DNA of 7,230 bases from contig SLIE01000148.1 in NCBI GenBank assembly GCA_007135795.1, positions 1 to 7,230 on the forward strand, read 5' to 3'. Position numbers and translations under genes: made by a program. Positions 1-6,713 of the stretch are shown here, piece by piece. Below the pieces are notes generated by a model that did not search any database, had not been told where the DNA came from, and saw only the letters and a program-made list of their open reading frames with translations. Origin of the DNA: Desulfobacterales bacterium. GTDB taxonomy: Bacteria > Desulfobacterota > Desulfobacteria > Desulfobacterales > Desulfosalsimonadaceae. The stretch's first letter is position 1; each line of letters begins with the position of its first letter.

Positions 1-12
1 CAAGGACGGCGA

Positions 13-97
13 AAATTTTAACCGCAGGAATACTGGACGTATTTTGAGGATTAAAATTTGAGCCGGACGCAGAGATTGGCGAAAAAGACGGTTTTCG
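13..97. repeat. Nested inverted-repeat element
   Basis: A perfect 9-base inverted repeat joins AAATTTTAA (13-21) to TTAAAATTT (51-59). It extends by CC (22-23) pairing with GG (48-49) if A50 is bulged. Inside it lies a smaller hairpin, AATAC (29-33) with GTATT (39-43) around a 5-base loop. A second hairpin follows: CGAAAA (80-85) with TTTTCG (92-97) around a 6-base loop. No T tract follows either hairpin in the plus direction, so a simple terminator is unlikely. It could be a dispersed palindromic repeat, the 3' end of an untranslated RNA, or a cruciform-type regulatory site. The structure is seen directly; the function is unknown. Confidence 0.5.
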
Positions 98-159
98 TTC
101 AGGCACTAACTAAAAATACAAAGATTTTTTATCATAGGTCATTATGAATGGCAAGCCGG

Positions 160-188
160 TTGCACAACTTATGCTGCGGGGTTAACAT
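160..188 (+). promoter_or_regulatory. Weak sigma70-like promoter candidate for the lipid-transport operon
   Basis: TTGCAC (160-165) and TAACAT (183-188) are separated by 17 bases. They match the -35 consensus at 3 of 6 positions and the -10 consensus at 4 of 6. It is placed correctly for the plus-strand operon and would give a leader of about 150 bases. The match is weak and similar pairs occur by chance, so this is only a candidate. Confidence 0.22.
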
Positions 189-343
189 ATTAAGATGGCA
201 ATGAACCTTGATCAGGACGGCGGCATTTTCCCCCATTGCTCCCACAAATACATACTGCAAGGTTTATCGCGGGAACCTGATACAAAAAACCGGAGACTTC
301 TTGTTCATTCGAAATAATCATTCGACCCCATGAAAACACCTGT

Positions 344-1489
344 ATGAATCCTCTGAAAAAATCCACCCCCGACACATGCGGTCATGAAATTGACCTGACC
401 GCACGCGATGAAAGCACTCTTTTTCTGTACGGGGACCTGACAATCGATACAGCAAATAACTGCCTTAAGGAAATTCGACCCGGGCTGAAAAAGCGGATAT
501 CCAAAAACTTGGTTATCGACATCGGGCAGGTGACGCACATGGATGATTACGGGGCCATGGCAATATCCGAAATCAAACGCATTTCAGGGGTTCCCGAGGA
601 AAAAATTGAAATTGTAAATATCAGCGGGGAGCACCAAAAGATGCTCGATATGACGAATTTCAACCGACACACCCGGGGGCTCGCCTCACCTGCGACACCC
701 AACCTGATCATGCAGGCGGGCGAAAGCACAATTAAAGCATATAATGGTATTTTATTTTTTATCACCTTCATTGGCGCCATTACCATATCCCTCGGCCGAA
801 CCATCAAAGATCCCCGCTCACTTCGGTTCGGAGATATCTTGCTGCACATGAAAACCACCGGGGTAGACGCCCTCCCGGTCATCGGACTTATCAGCCTGAT
901 GCTGGGGCTGATAATCGCCTTTATCTCATCAATGCAACTCAGGTTGTACGGCGCGAATATTTATGTGGCAAATCTCGTTGCCCTGGCCATGGTTTCGGAG
1001 CTGGGACCCATCATGACCGGTATAATCGTTGCGGGCAGGTCAGGTTCTGCTTACGCGGCCGAAATCAGCACCATGAAGATTTCGGAGGAAATCGACGCCC
1101 TGGTTGTCATGGGATTCGATCCATACCGATTCCTGGTATTGCCCCGCCTGATCGCAGCCATTATCGTAATACCCATGTTGGCAATGTTTTCGAATATCTT
1201 CGCCATTGCCGGGGGGATGTTCATCGGCGTGTTCATGCTCCAGTTGACCATGGACTCTTATATCAACCAGACCTTCGAGGCCATTACCCTGTTCGAACTC
1301 GTGTGGGGACTTTCCAAGGCCATGGTATTTGGCGTTTTGATAGCCATTACCGGCTGTTTGCGGGGGTTTCAGGCTACCGGCGGGGCATCCTCCGTGGGTA
1401 ACGCAGCAACGACAGCAGTGGTAACCGGCATTTTTCTTATCATACTTTTCGATTCGATTTTTGCCATAATCCGTATTTACTGGGAATAA
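344..1489 (+). CDS. mlaE: MlaE-family lipid ABC transporter permease with N-terminal STAS domain
   Basis: This is the inner-membrane permease of an MCE-type lipid transporter, which moves phospholipid between the inner membrane and the periplasmic MCE assembly. Residues about 15-115 form a STAS domain, the role MlaB plays as a separate protein in E. coli. Residues about 130-381 are the MlaE permease, with hydrophobic segments near 133-151, 176-197, 207-230, 258-290, 322-338 and 355-377. The conserved cytoplasmic coupling stretch is clear: GRSGSAYAAE at 231-240, then EISTMKISEEIDAL at 240-253. At the STAS position usually carrying Ser or Thr (Thr52 of MlaB) the sequence has MDDYG, placing Asp68 there. 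ATG 344 is the first start after the in-frame stop at 278. No clear Shine-Dalgarno precedes it, and a 5-codon frame (330-347) ends across the start codon. The next gene begins 6 bases downstream. Confidence 0.93.
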   Translation: MNPLKKSTPDTCGHEIDLTARDESTLFLYGDLTIDTANNCLKEIRPGLKKRISKNLVIDIGQVTHMDDYGAMAISEIKRISGVPEEKIEIVNISGEHQKMLDMTNFNRHTRGLASPATPNLIMQAGESTIKAYNGILFFITFIGAITISLGRTIKDPRSLRFGDILLHMKTTGVDALPVIGLISLMLGLIIAFISSMQLRLYGANIYVANLVALAMVSELGPIMTGIIVAGRSGSAYAAEISTMKISEEIDALVVMGFDPYRFLVLPRLIAAIIVIPMLAMFSNIFAIAGGMFIGVFMLQLTMDSYINQTFEAITLFELVWGLSKAMVFGVLIAITGCLRGFQATGGASSVGNAATTAVVTGIFLIILFDSIFAIIRIYWE

Positions 1490-1495
1490 AGCAAT

Positions 1496-2281
1496 ATGTC
1501 GCAACACAAAGAATGCCTTCGAGTTGAAAACCTGGTCGTCGAGTACAAAACCGAGCGCGTTCTCAATGATATCAGCTTTTCAGTAAACCGGGGCGAAATT
1601 TTCATTATCATCGGCGGCAGTGGCTCCGGGAAATCAACCTTATTGCGGCACATGATCGGTTTGGAAATTCCGTTTTCCGGAACGATAAGGATAAAAGATA
1701 CCGATATTTTCAATGCGAATGAAAATATTTACATGAGTATTTTAAAGAAAATGGGTGTTTTATTTCAAAACAGCGCGCTCATCGGATCAATGACTATCGG
1801 GGAAAATGTGGCACTTCCCATCACGGAGCATCTGACGATGAACAAGGAACTCATTCCGGTGATCGTTCGGATGAAATTGGCGATGGTGGGGCTTGAGGGT
1901 TTTGAGCAATATCTGCCATCGGAGATCAGCGGCGGCATGAAAAAAAGGGCCGGACTGGCCAGAGCCATGGCACTCAATCCGGAGATCCTTTTTCTGGATG
2001 AACCGTCTTCGGGGCTTGACCCGGTGACAGCCGCGGAAATCGACGCATTGATTCTGCATATCAATAAAACCACGGGAACGACCATTATTATTGTTACCCA
2101 CGACCTTGACAGTATCAACGCTCTCGGGGACAGTGCCATCATGCTCGATAAAATCACTAAAACAATTATTGCACGGGGAAACCCTCGTGAAATGAAGGAA
2201 AGTCACGAAAACCCCAAAGTCAGACGCTTTTTCAAACGCACAGCGGTATCCCGGCAATCGGATTTTCGGAATTCATCCTGA
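1496..2281 (+). CDS. mlaF: MlaF-family ATP-binding protein of lipid ABC transporter
   Basis: This is the cytoplasmic ATPase that pairs with the preceding permease and powers lipid movement. All ABC motifs are intact: Walker A GGSGSGKST at 40-48, Q-loop glutamine 91 in VLFQNSAL, signature SGGMKKRAGLARA at 145-157, Walker B ILFLDEP at 164-170 with catalytic Glu169, D-loop SSGLD at 171-175 and H-loop His202. The SGGMKKR form of the signature is typical of MlaF/Ttg2A-type ATPases rather than general importers. The length of 261 residues is normal for the family. The start lies 6 bases after the permease stop, and its GGGA (1482-1485) sits inside the end of that gene, so the two are very likely co-transcribed and translationally coupled. 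The C-terminal tail after about residue 235 is basic and matches the region that contacts MlaB or STAS domains in known complexes (inference). Confidence 0.95.
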   Translation: MSQHKECLRVENLVVEYKTERVLNDISFSVNRGEIFIIIGGSGSGKSTLLRHMIGLEIPFSGTIRIKDTDIFNANENIYMSILKKMGVLFQNSALIGSMTIGENVALPITEHLTMNKELIPVIVRMKLAMVGLEGFEQYLPSEISGGMKKRAGLARAMALNPEILFLDEPSSGLDPVTAAEIDALILHINKTTGTTIIIVTHDLDSINALGDSAIMLDKITKTIIARGNPREMKESHENPKVRRFFKRTAVSRQSDFRNSS

Positions 2282-2365
2282 AAGTACTGGTTTTAACCAT
2301 ATGAGTCTTTTTGTAACGCCATCAAATGGTAAAGAATATAAATTGCATTTCAGGGACCTATTTTC

Positions 2366-3340
2366 ATGCCCACTGTTCGCCAAAAATTTACAGTTGGATT
2401 GTTTGTCATCACCGGTTTAATCGTAACCCTCTTTTTTATGCTCTTGCTCGGGATTACGGATTATTTTTATGACGGGCACAAGTATGCCGCATACTTCGAT
2501 GACTCCGTACGAGGGCTCAACCCCGGCGCGGAAGTTACCTACAGAGGTGTTGGAATCGGTCGCGTGGAAGCGATTAATGTGGCACCGGACGGGAGACGGG
2601 TAGAGATCATTATGCGAGTCGATACACAAGTCACCGATATATCCGAACTGGAGGCAACCGTGCGCTCGCTGGGAATCACCGGGATTATGAATATCGAGCT
2701 CGAAAGACCGGACAAACCCCCCGAAGCACCAAAACTCCCCTTCGAACCGGCATATCCGGTTATTGCGACCCGCCGCTCGGAGATGTCCCGGATCATCGAC
2801 AGTGCAACCGATATTGTCGATACCTTCCAGGAACTGAGAATAACGGAAATTTTTCACCGCTTCGAAACCACTTTGGATACTATCAACCGTGTTCTGGTTA
2901 ACGCCCAAATTGAAGAAATTTCCGCGGGGCTGAGAACGACTATTGAAAAAACCAACACGATTTTGAATCTGGAACAATGGGAAGAAATGCGTATGTCCCT
3001 GCTCTCAACCACCGAAAACTTCAACGAGCTTGTTCATGACAGCCGCAAAACCATATCCCTCGTGGAATCGTTTTTTGAAATGAATACCGACTCGATTGAA
3101 CAGACCATTGCCGAGGCTGAAGAAGCCGCTGAATTCGCCTCGGAATTTTTCAGGGAAGCAAATATCATCATCCGGGACACGGATTCCCGCATTGAACGAT
3201 ACGATCAAAGACTGGCAATCATTGTGGACGATCTTCAACAGGCCGCAGGGAACCTCAATCGACTGCTGGATCAATTAGCGAACCATCCATCACAGATAGT
3301 ATTTGGTCGCCCCGCACCCGCCAAGCCGATTGAAGAATAA
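2366..3340 (+). CDS. mlaD: MlaD-type MCE-domain protein with long helical C-terminus
   Basis: This is a membrane-anchored MCE protein; family members form hexameric rings in the periplasm that guide lipid to or from the permease. A short cytoplasmic start (MPTVRQKF) is followed by one transmembrane segment at about 9-30. The MCE domain spans about 38-115 and includes AAYFDDSVRGLNPGAEVTYRGVGIGRV (given as positions 41-67), the usual family core. Residues about 138-310 are rich in helix-forming and acidic residues and look like long amphipathic helices. The end, HPSQIVFGRP at 307-316, is a common terminal motif of such proteins. At 324 residues it is much longer than E. coli MlaD (about 183), so the assembly could reach further across the periplasm. 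AGGGA at 2352-2356, 9 bases before ATG 2366, supports the start. The 84-base gap before it shows no terminator, so it probably belongs to the same operon. Confidence 0.93.
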   Translation: MPTVRQKFTVGLFVITGLIVTLFFMLLLGITDYFYDGHKYAAYFDDSVRGLNPGAEVTYRGVGIGRVEAINVAPDGRRVEIIMRVDTQVTDISELEATVRSLGITGIMNIELERPDKPPEAPKLPFEPAYPVIATRRSEMSRIIDSATDIVDTFQELRITEIFHRFETTLDTINRVLVNAQIEEISAGLRTTIEKTNTILNLEQWEEMRMSLLSTTENFNELVHDSRKTISLVESFFEMNTDSIEQTIAEAEEAAEFASEFFREANIIIRDTDSRIERYDQRLAIIVDDLQQAAGNLNRLLDQLANHPSQIVFGRPAPAKPIEE

Positions 3341-3352
3341 AGTGGATTCTTT

Positions 3353-3991
3353 ATGCAAAAACGAACCATCATTTTAATGATAAGTCTAATCGGGACCGTT
3401 TTTCTGCTGATTAACGGATGCGCCAGGGTTCATCCGCAACCGGAGCCTGTAAGATACTATACGCTTTCTTATGACCCGCCCGACTTCCCCGAATGCCTGA
3501 CAAACGGCAACCACAAACCGGTAACCATTCATTTGAAACGCCTGGATGCATCCGCCCCGTATGATACAAACCAGATCATTTATGCTGAAAGCCCCTACGA
3601 GCGAAGCAGTTACGCGTATCACCGATGGATCTCCACACCGGCGACCATGGTGGGTTCCCTGTTGCTGAGAGATATTGAAAAAACGGGCATCGCGGAAGCA
3701 GTGGTTACAATCCCTGCCGGAAAGACCGTGACGCACAGAATCGAAGGAACAATCATTGATTTTTATGAAAATGACGCGCCCGAGGATTGGGAGGCAGTCC
3801 TCGCACTGCGACTGATGCTGATCCGATCGGACCGGACGGCCAGGACAGAAGAACTGCTGTTCAAGAAAACCTACCGGGAGATCAGAATCCTCAAAAAAAA
3901 CAACCCCCTCGAACTTGCCCGGGCAATGAGCAAGGCTCTGGAGACTGTATCAAAGGCGTTTATCGAAGATATCTGCCATGAACTGCCATAA
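3353..3991 (+). CDS. ABC-type transport auxiliary lipoprotein (PqiC-like)
   Basis: This is a predicted outer-membrane or periplasmic lipoprotein that partners with MCE transporters (ABC_trans_aux family, including PqiC). The signal peptide is basic MQKR, a hydrophobic stretch at 6-20 and a lipobox ending ING|C with Cys23. Asn at the position two before the cysteine is slightly unusual, but the signal is otherwise convincing. Family marks include RYYTL at 34-38, the central block QIIYAESPYERSSYAYHRW at 74-92, followed by P96 and the helix to about 109, EGTIIDFYE at 131-139, and a C-terminal amphipathic helix at about 190-207. The length of 212 residues fits the family. It starts 12 bases after the MCE gene stop with AGTGGA in between, so it is surely in the same operon. 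It probably connects the MCE assembly to the outer membrane in place of an MlaA/MlaC pair (inference). Confidence 0.88.
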   Translation: MQKRTIILMISLIGTVFLLINGCARVHPQPEPVRYYTLSYDPPDFPECLTNGNHKPVTIHLKRLDASAPYDTNQIIYAESPYERSSYAYHRWISTPATMVGSLLLRDIEKTGIAEAVVTIPAGKTVTHRIEGTIIDFYENDAPEDWEAVLALRLMLIRSDRTARTEELLFKKTYREIRILKKNNPLELARAMSKALETVSKAFIEDICHELP

Positions 3992-4002
3992 TCATCCAGC
4001 GA

Positions 4003-4548
4003 CTAGAACGTATCTTCTCTTATGAATTCGGAAATCTCCTTCCGTTTCGGCGCGGACGGAATTTTTGAAGGAAACCCCAGCGGGATCAACGTAACCAGTT
4101 CATGCCCTTGCGGCATATTGATAACAGCTGCTGCCTTGTCCTGATCAAACAACCCGGTAATGACCGTGCCGAGTCCCGATGCATGGGCGGCCAACCCGAT
4201 GCTTTGGGTCGCAAGTCCCAGGTCGAACATGAACCAGTCGCCAAACTTTGTGGTTACGGCGTTTTTATAATACCCTGATTCATTCGTCCGGGCACACAAT
4301 GCAAGTACGACCGGTGCAGCAGTGATCGATTTGAAAGCAGGATTCGTTTTCGAAAAAGATGCCTGAATTTTTTCTTTGACGCCCGGATCCTTTATTACAA
4401 CAATTTCCCAGCATTGTGTATTCGCCCACGACGGTGTCCATTGAACGGCTTCAAGCACGGTATTCAACAAATCATCCGGAACCGGTTTATCCTCGAAGTT
4501 TCTGACGCTGCGTCTTTCCCTGATTACCTTCATGATGGAATCTTTCAT
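4003..4548 (-). CDS. Nitroreductase-family FMN-dependent oxidoreductase
   Basis: This is a small flavoprotein of the nitroreductase fold, which binds FMN and uses NAD(P)H to reduce nitro compounds, quinones, enones or an unknown physiological acceptor. FMN-binding residues are visible near the start, RRSVR at 12-16, and PSWANTQCW at 39-47. GLG at 125-127 and LGFP at 157-160, followed by PKRK at 167-170, complete the usual pattern. The length of 181 residues is normal. The open frame extends 44 codons upstream to 4680, where it overlaps ispD. The start at 4548 is preferred because a very strong Shine-Dalgarno (AGAGGGGGG, 4552-4560) sits 3 bases before it and family homology begins there. It lies 121 bases downstream of ispD on the same strand, so it may be co-transcribed or have its own weak promoter. 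The substrate cannot be told from sequence. Confidence 0.9.
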   Translation of the reverse strand: MKDSIMKVIRERRSVRNFEDKPVPDDLLNTVLEAVQWTPSWANTQCWEIVVIKDPGVKEKIQASFSKTNPAFKSITAAPVVLALCARTNESGYYKNAVTTKFGDWFMFDLGLATQSIGLAAHASGLGTVITGLFDQDKAAAVINMPQGHELVTLIPLGFPSKIPSAPKRKEISEFIREDTF

Positions 4549-4550
4549 TG

Positions 4551-4560
4551 ACCCCCCTCT
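4551..4560 (-). promoter_or_regulatory. Strong ribosome binding site deciding the nitroreductase start
   Basis: On the minus strand AGAGGGGGGT (4560 down to 4551) is followed by CA and ATG at 4548. This purine-rich run is the best Shine-Dalgarno sequence in the window and favours the internal ATG over the upstream in-frame ATG at 4680. Confidence 0.8.
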
Positions 4561-4669
4561 TTCGATAATGATGATGGTTAATGGGCATGTCTCAAAAAAA
4601 ATTGCTTTAGGATTCCTGGATACATCCGCGATAAAAGCGGCAGTGAACCGTTCGAATACAAGTATCTTG

Positions 4670-5371
4670 TCATTTCTCAATATTTTCGAGCAGGGCCGCC
4701 GCGATATGAAGATCTTCCGGGGTTGTAATTTTAATATTGTTTCGGTTCCCCGGTATCATCCGTACCGGCAAGCCATACATTTCAAGCACTGCCGCATCAT
4801 CTGTCAGCGACAGCCGGTTTGCAAACGCATATTCGAACCCTTCACGGATCCGTTTGAGTGAAAATGCCTGCGGTGTCTGGGCGAACCAGATGTTTTCCCG
4901 GGATACGGTGGAAACGATCATCCCGTCCGAATTCACCTGCTTCAGTGTATCCGACGCGGGGATCCCCGGGATACAAGCACCTGATTTTTCGGCACACGCG
5001 ATACATGCGGTTATCAATTCCTGTGCTACCAGGGGCCGAACCCCGTCATGGATGAGGATTATGTCATCGTCTTCCATATATCCCCCCGCAGCCTTCAACC
5101 CCTCGTACACGGAATCCTGACGCTCTTTCCCACCGGGTACAAGGATAATCTCTTTTTCCCACCGCGCTTTTGACAGAATCTTCTCGCGGCAGAATTCAAT
5201 TTCTCCGGGTGACACCACCAGAAAGATATTTTCAATCCCCGGATGATCATCAAAAACCATAAGTGTCCGGGTGAGCACCGGCAGCCCCGCCAGCTCCAGA
5301 TATTGTTTCGGCCGGGCGCTTTTCATGCGAAGTCCGCTCCCCGCGGCCACTATAATCGCAGATGCCATCAA
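4670..5371 (-). CDS. ispD: 2-C-methyl-D-erythritol 4-phosphate cytidylyltransferase
   Basis: IspD catalyses the third step of the MEP pathway: CTP plus 2-C-methyl-D-erythritol 4-phosphate gives CDP-methylerythritol and pyrophosphate, on the way to IPP and DMAPP in the cytoplasm. Signature parts are all present: the nucleotide-binding AAGSGLRM at 9-16 (Arg15), PKQY at 21-24 (Lys22), GGKERQDSVYEGL at 80-92, HDGVRPL at 108-114, TPQAF at 166-170, TDDAAVLE at 190-197 and GNRNNIKITTPEDL at 208-221 (Lys214). The length of 233 residues is typical of a stand-alone enzyme. Two adjacent ATG codons (5371 and 5368) are possible starts; an AGG about 10 bases upstream is a weak ribosome binding site. It starts 22 bases after the HPr-domain gene and is probably in one transcript with it. 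No ispF follows, unlike the frequent ispDF arrangement. Confidence 0.96.
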   Translation of the reverse strand: MMASAIIVAAGSGLRMKSARPKQYLELAGLPVLTRTLMVFDDHPGIENIFLVVSPGEIEFCREKILSKARWEKEIILVPGGKERQDSVYEGLKAAGGYMEDDDIILIHDGVRPLVAQELITACIACAEKSGACIPGIPASDTLKQVNSDGMIVSTVSRENIWFAQTPQAFSLKRIREGFEYAFANRLSLTDDAAVLEMYGLPVRMIPGNRNNIKITTPEDLHIAAALLENIEK

Positions 5372-5393
5372 TTATTCTGCCTGGTATGTAAGA

Positions 5394-6713
5394 TCATCGC
5401 AGGTAATGCAGATCCCGGGGAAGCGATATGCCCTTGCCCATACGATCTTCACCGTAATTCACGTCCGCGAGAATCTCGATATCCCGAAGCGCCCGCACAT
5501 CTCCTTCAAAAATCACTTCCTCGATTTTTTCTTTTTGAATTTTTCCGCCAGCCCACTGGATATCCAGAACGCTGCCGGCATCGAAGCGATCCCCGTTCAC
5601 CACCATCTCGACCTGCCCCCCGTATTTCTGGACAAGTTTTGCCACCAGGAGACTGGGACGGCAATGGAACCCGAGATCTTTGGGGATGGGGACGCGAATC
5701 ATCCCTTTTTGAACATGTTCTTTCAGAATCTCCGAAGCCACGTCACGGCCGGTCGTAAAGTAGTGGTTTACAAAATGAAGCCCATAATTGATGGTGCAAT
5801 CTAGCAAAAGATCAGGGGATACAAGGGTGGACAGTTTTTCGCGGACTTCCTTGTAAATACTCTTATAGCCGACCTCGATCAGGTGACGTTCGTAAAAATG
5901 CAGAAAGCGTCCCATGATCTGGAGCAGATGAAAGATAACGGAAAAATAGGAGCGAAATTGTTTCAAACGGCGATTGCCGAACCTGAACCCACCGTGAATA
6001 ACGTAAGTGTCAAAGGAAGATTGGAGATTGTGGACCAGCATCTCAAAGCGCCGGATCGATACTTCATTGACCTTTTCGGGAACCAGGTCTTTCAGACCTT
6101 CCAGATCGTAAGCCTCATAAAACTCGTACGTGTCAAAGTCCTCCGCGATGGAAAGAAACTCGTTCGCCACCCTCACGATATTATCCTGCTGTTGATCCTT
6201 ATCCTCGTCATCGATGTCATATTCCAGCATTTCACCGGTTACGACATCCGGAAATCGGGTGGCAGGGGGTGCCTCGAGTTCGTCGAATGCCGCCAGCCGC
6301 CTGGCTTCTTCCATAATGACGGGTGCCAGGTTAATCAGTGCGCCATTGATAAAATCGAGTACAATCTCACCGTATTTTCTGAAATCTTCTTTTCGGTCTA
6401 TGTCATAGAACACGAGGCGATTCAGAATATGCTTCTGGGAATAACCGGCAAGACTCAGATGTCTCACAGCAGCTGCAAGTTCCCGGTAAAAATACCAGTT
6501 GGAATTATTCTTGGCGCCATGAAAATCCAGCAGATCCTCAAGTAAATGCGAGCTTGTGATCAATTTTGAATAAAGACTTTTCGTAAACAGGTTCCTGGAT
6601 TGATCCTGCATGCTGACATATAAAAGAGATCGAAGATAAGGACGCGAATAAAATTTTACCCTTTCAGCAAAAGAAAGATCACAAACATTTTTGTTTTCAA
6701 TTGTGGTGTCCAT
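5394..6713 (-). CDS. Large helical protein with C-terminal HPr (phosphocarrier) domain
   Basis: The last roughly 100 residues (about 338-425) form an HPr domain, the small phosphocarrier fold of the sugar phosphotransferase system. GFHCRPSLLVAKLV (348-361) matches the active-site helix, with His350 at the phosphorylated histidine and Arg352-Pro353 after it. NGDRFDAGSVLDIQWAGG (373-390) matches the second conserved block, with Ser381 at the regulatory serine. The 31-residue distance between His350 and Ser381 equals His15 to Ser46 of HPr. Residues 1-330 are mostly helical, rich in aromatic and charged residues, with an acidic low-complexity segment at about 161-178; I do not recognise a known domain. 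At 439 residues it is far longer than HPr (about 85-90), so it is more likely a sensor or regulator than a plain carrier. ATG 6713 lacks a clear Shine-Dalgarno. It precedes ispD by 22 bases and follows rnpB on the same strand. Confidence 0.85.
   Translation of the reverse strand: MDTTIENKNVCDLSFAERVKFYSRPYLRSLLYVSMQDQSRNLFTKSLYSKLITSSHLLEDLLDFHGAKNNSNWYFYRELAAAVRHLSLAGYSQKHILNRLVFYDIDRKEDFRKYGEIVLDFINGALINLAPVIMEEARRLAAFDELEAPPATRFPDVVTGEMLEYDIDDEDKDQQQDNIVRVANEFLSIAEDFDTYEFYEAYDLEGLKDLVPEKVNEVSIRRFEMLVHNLQSSFDTYVIHGGFRFGNRRLKQFRSYFSVIFHLLQIMGRFLHFYERHLIEVGYKSIYKEVREKLSTLVSPDLLLDCTINYGLHFVNHYFTTGRDVASEILKEHVQKGMIRVPIPKDLGFHCRPSLLVAKLVQKYGGQVEMVVNGDRFDAGSVLDIQWAGGKIQKEKIEEVIFEGDVRALRDIEILADVNYGEDRMGKGISLPRDLHYLR

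Larger units (their letters stand above)
1..343. other. Non-coding left edge and leader of the lipid-transport operon
   Basis: No frame here has a convincing coding region; the short open frames lack ribosome binding sites and family resemblance. The stretch holds nested inverted repeats at 13-59, a small hairpin at 80-97, an imperfect 5-bp hairpin (AGGTT 260-264 with AACCT 274-278) without a following T tract, and a tandem octamer at 305-325. The nearest in-frame stop upstream of the first gene is at 278-280, and no ATG, GTG or TTG lies in that frame before 344. The region is probably the regulatory leader of the operon plus a structured element of unknown origin at its left end. Confidence 0.6.

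Noticed and set aside
1040..1507. 155-codon minus-strand frame opposite the permease
   Set aside because: Its His, Gly and Asn-rich composition and lack of motifs mark it as the complement of the membrane-protein coding sequence.
4594..4601. Run of eight A (T on the minus strand) between ispD and the nitroreductase gene as a terminator
   Set aside because: No stable GC-rich hairpin directly precedes it on the minus strand; only a GGAT/ATCC pair with a loop too short to form.
4549..4680. N-terminal extension of the nitroreductase frame by 44 codons up to ATG 4680
   Set aside because: It would overlap ispD by 11 bases, shows no family similarity, and a very strong ribosome binding site sits directly before the internal ATG at 4548.
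5243..5804. Two plus-strand frames of about 170 codons across the ispD / HPr-gene junction
   Set aside because: Both are antisense to well supported genes and have atypical composition rich in Pro, Arg and His, as expected of shadows.
5883..6545. 220-codon plus-strand open frame inside the HPr-domain gene
   Set aside because: It is antisense to a clearly coding gene with a recognised domain, lacks a ribosome binding site and has no family features; a shadow of the real frame.
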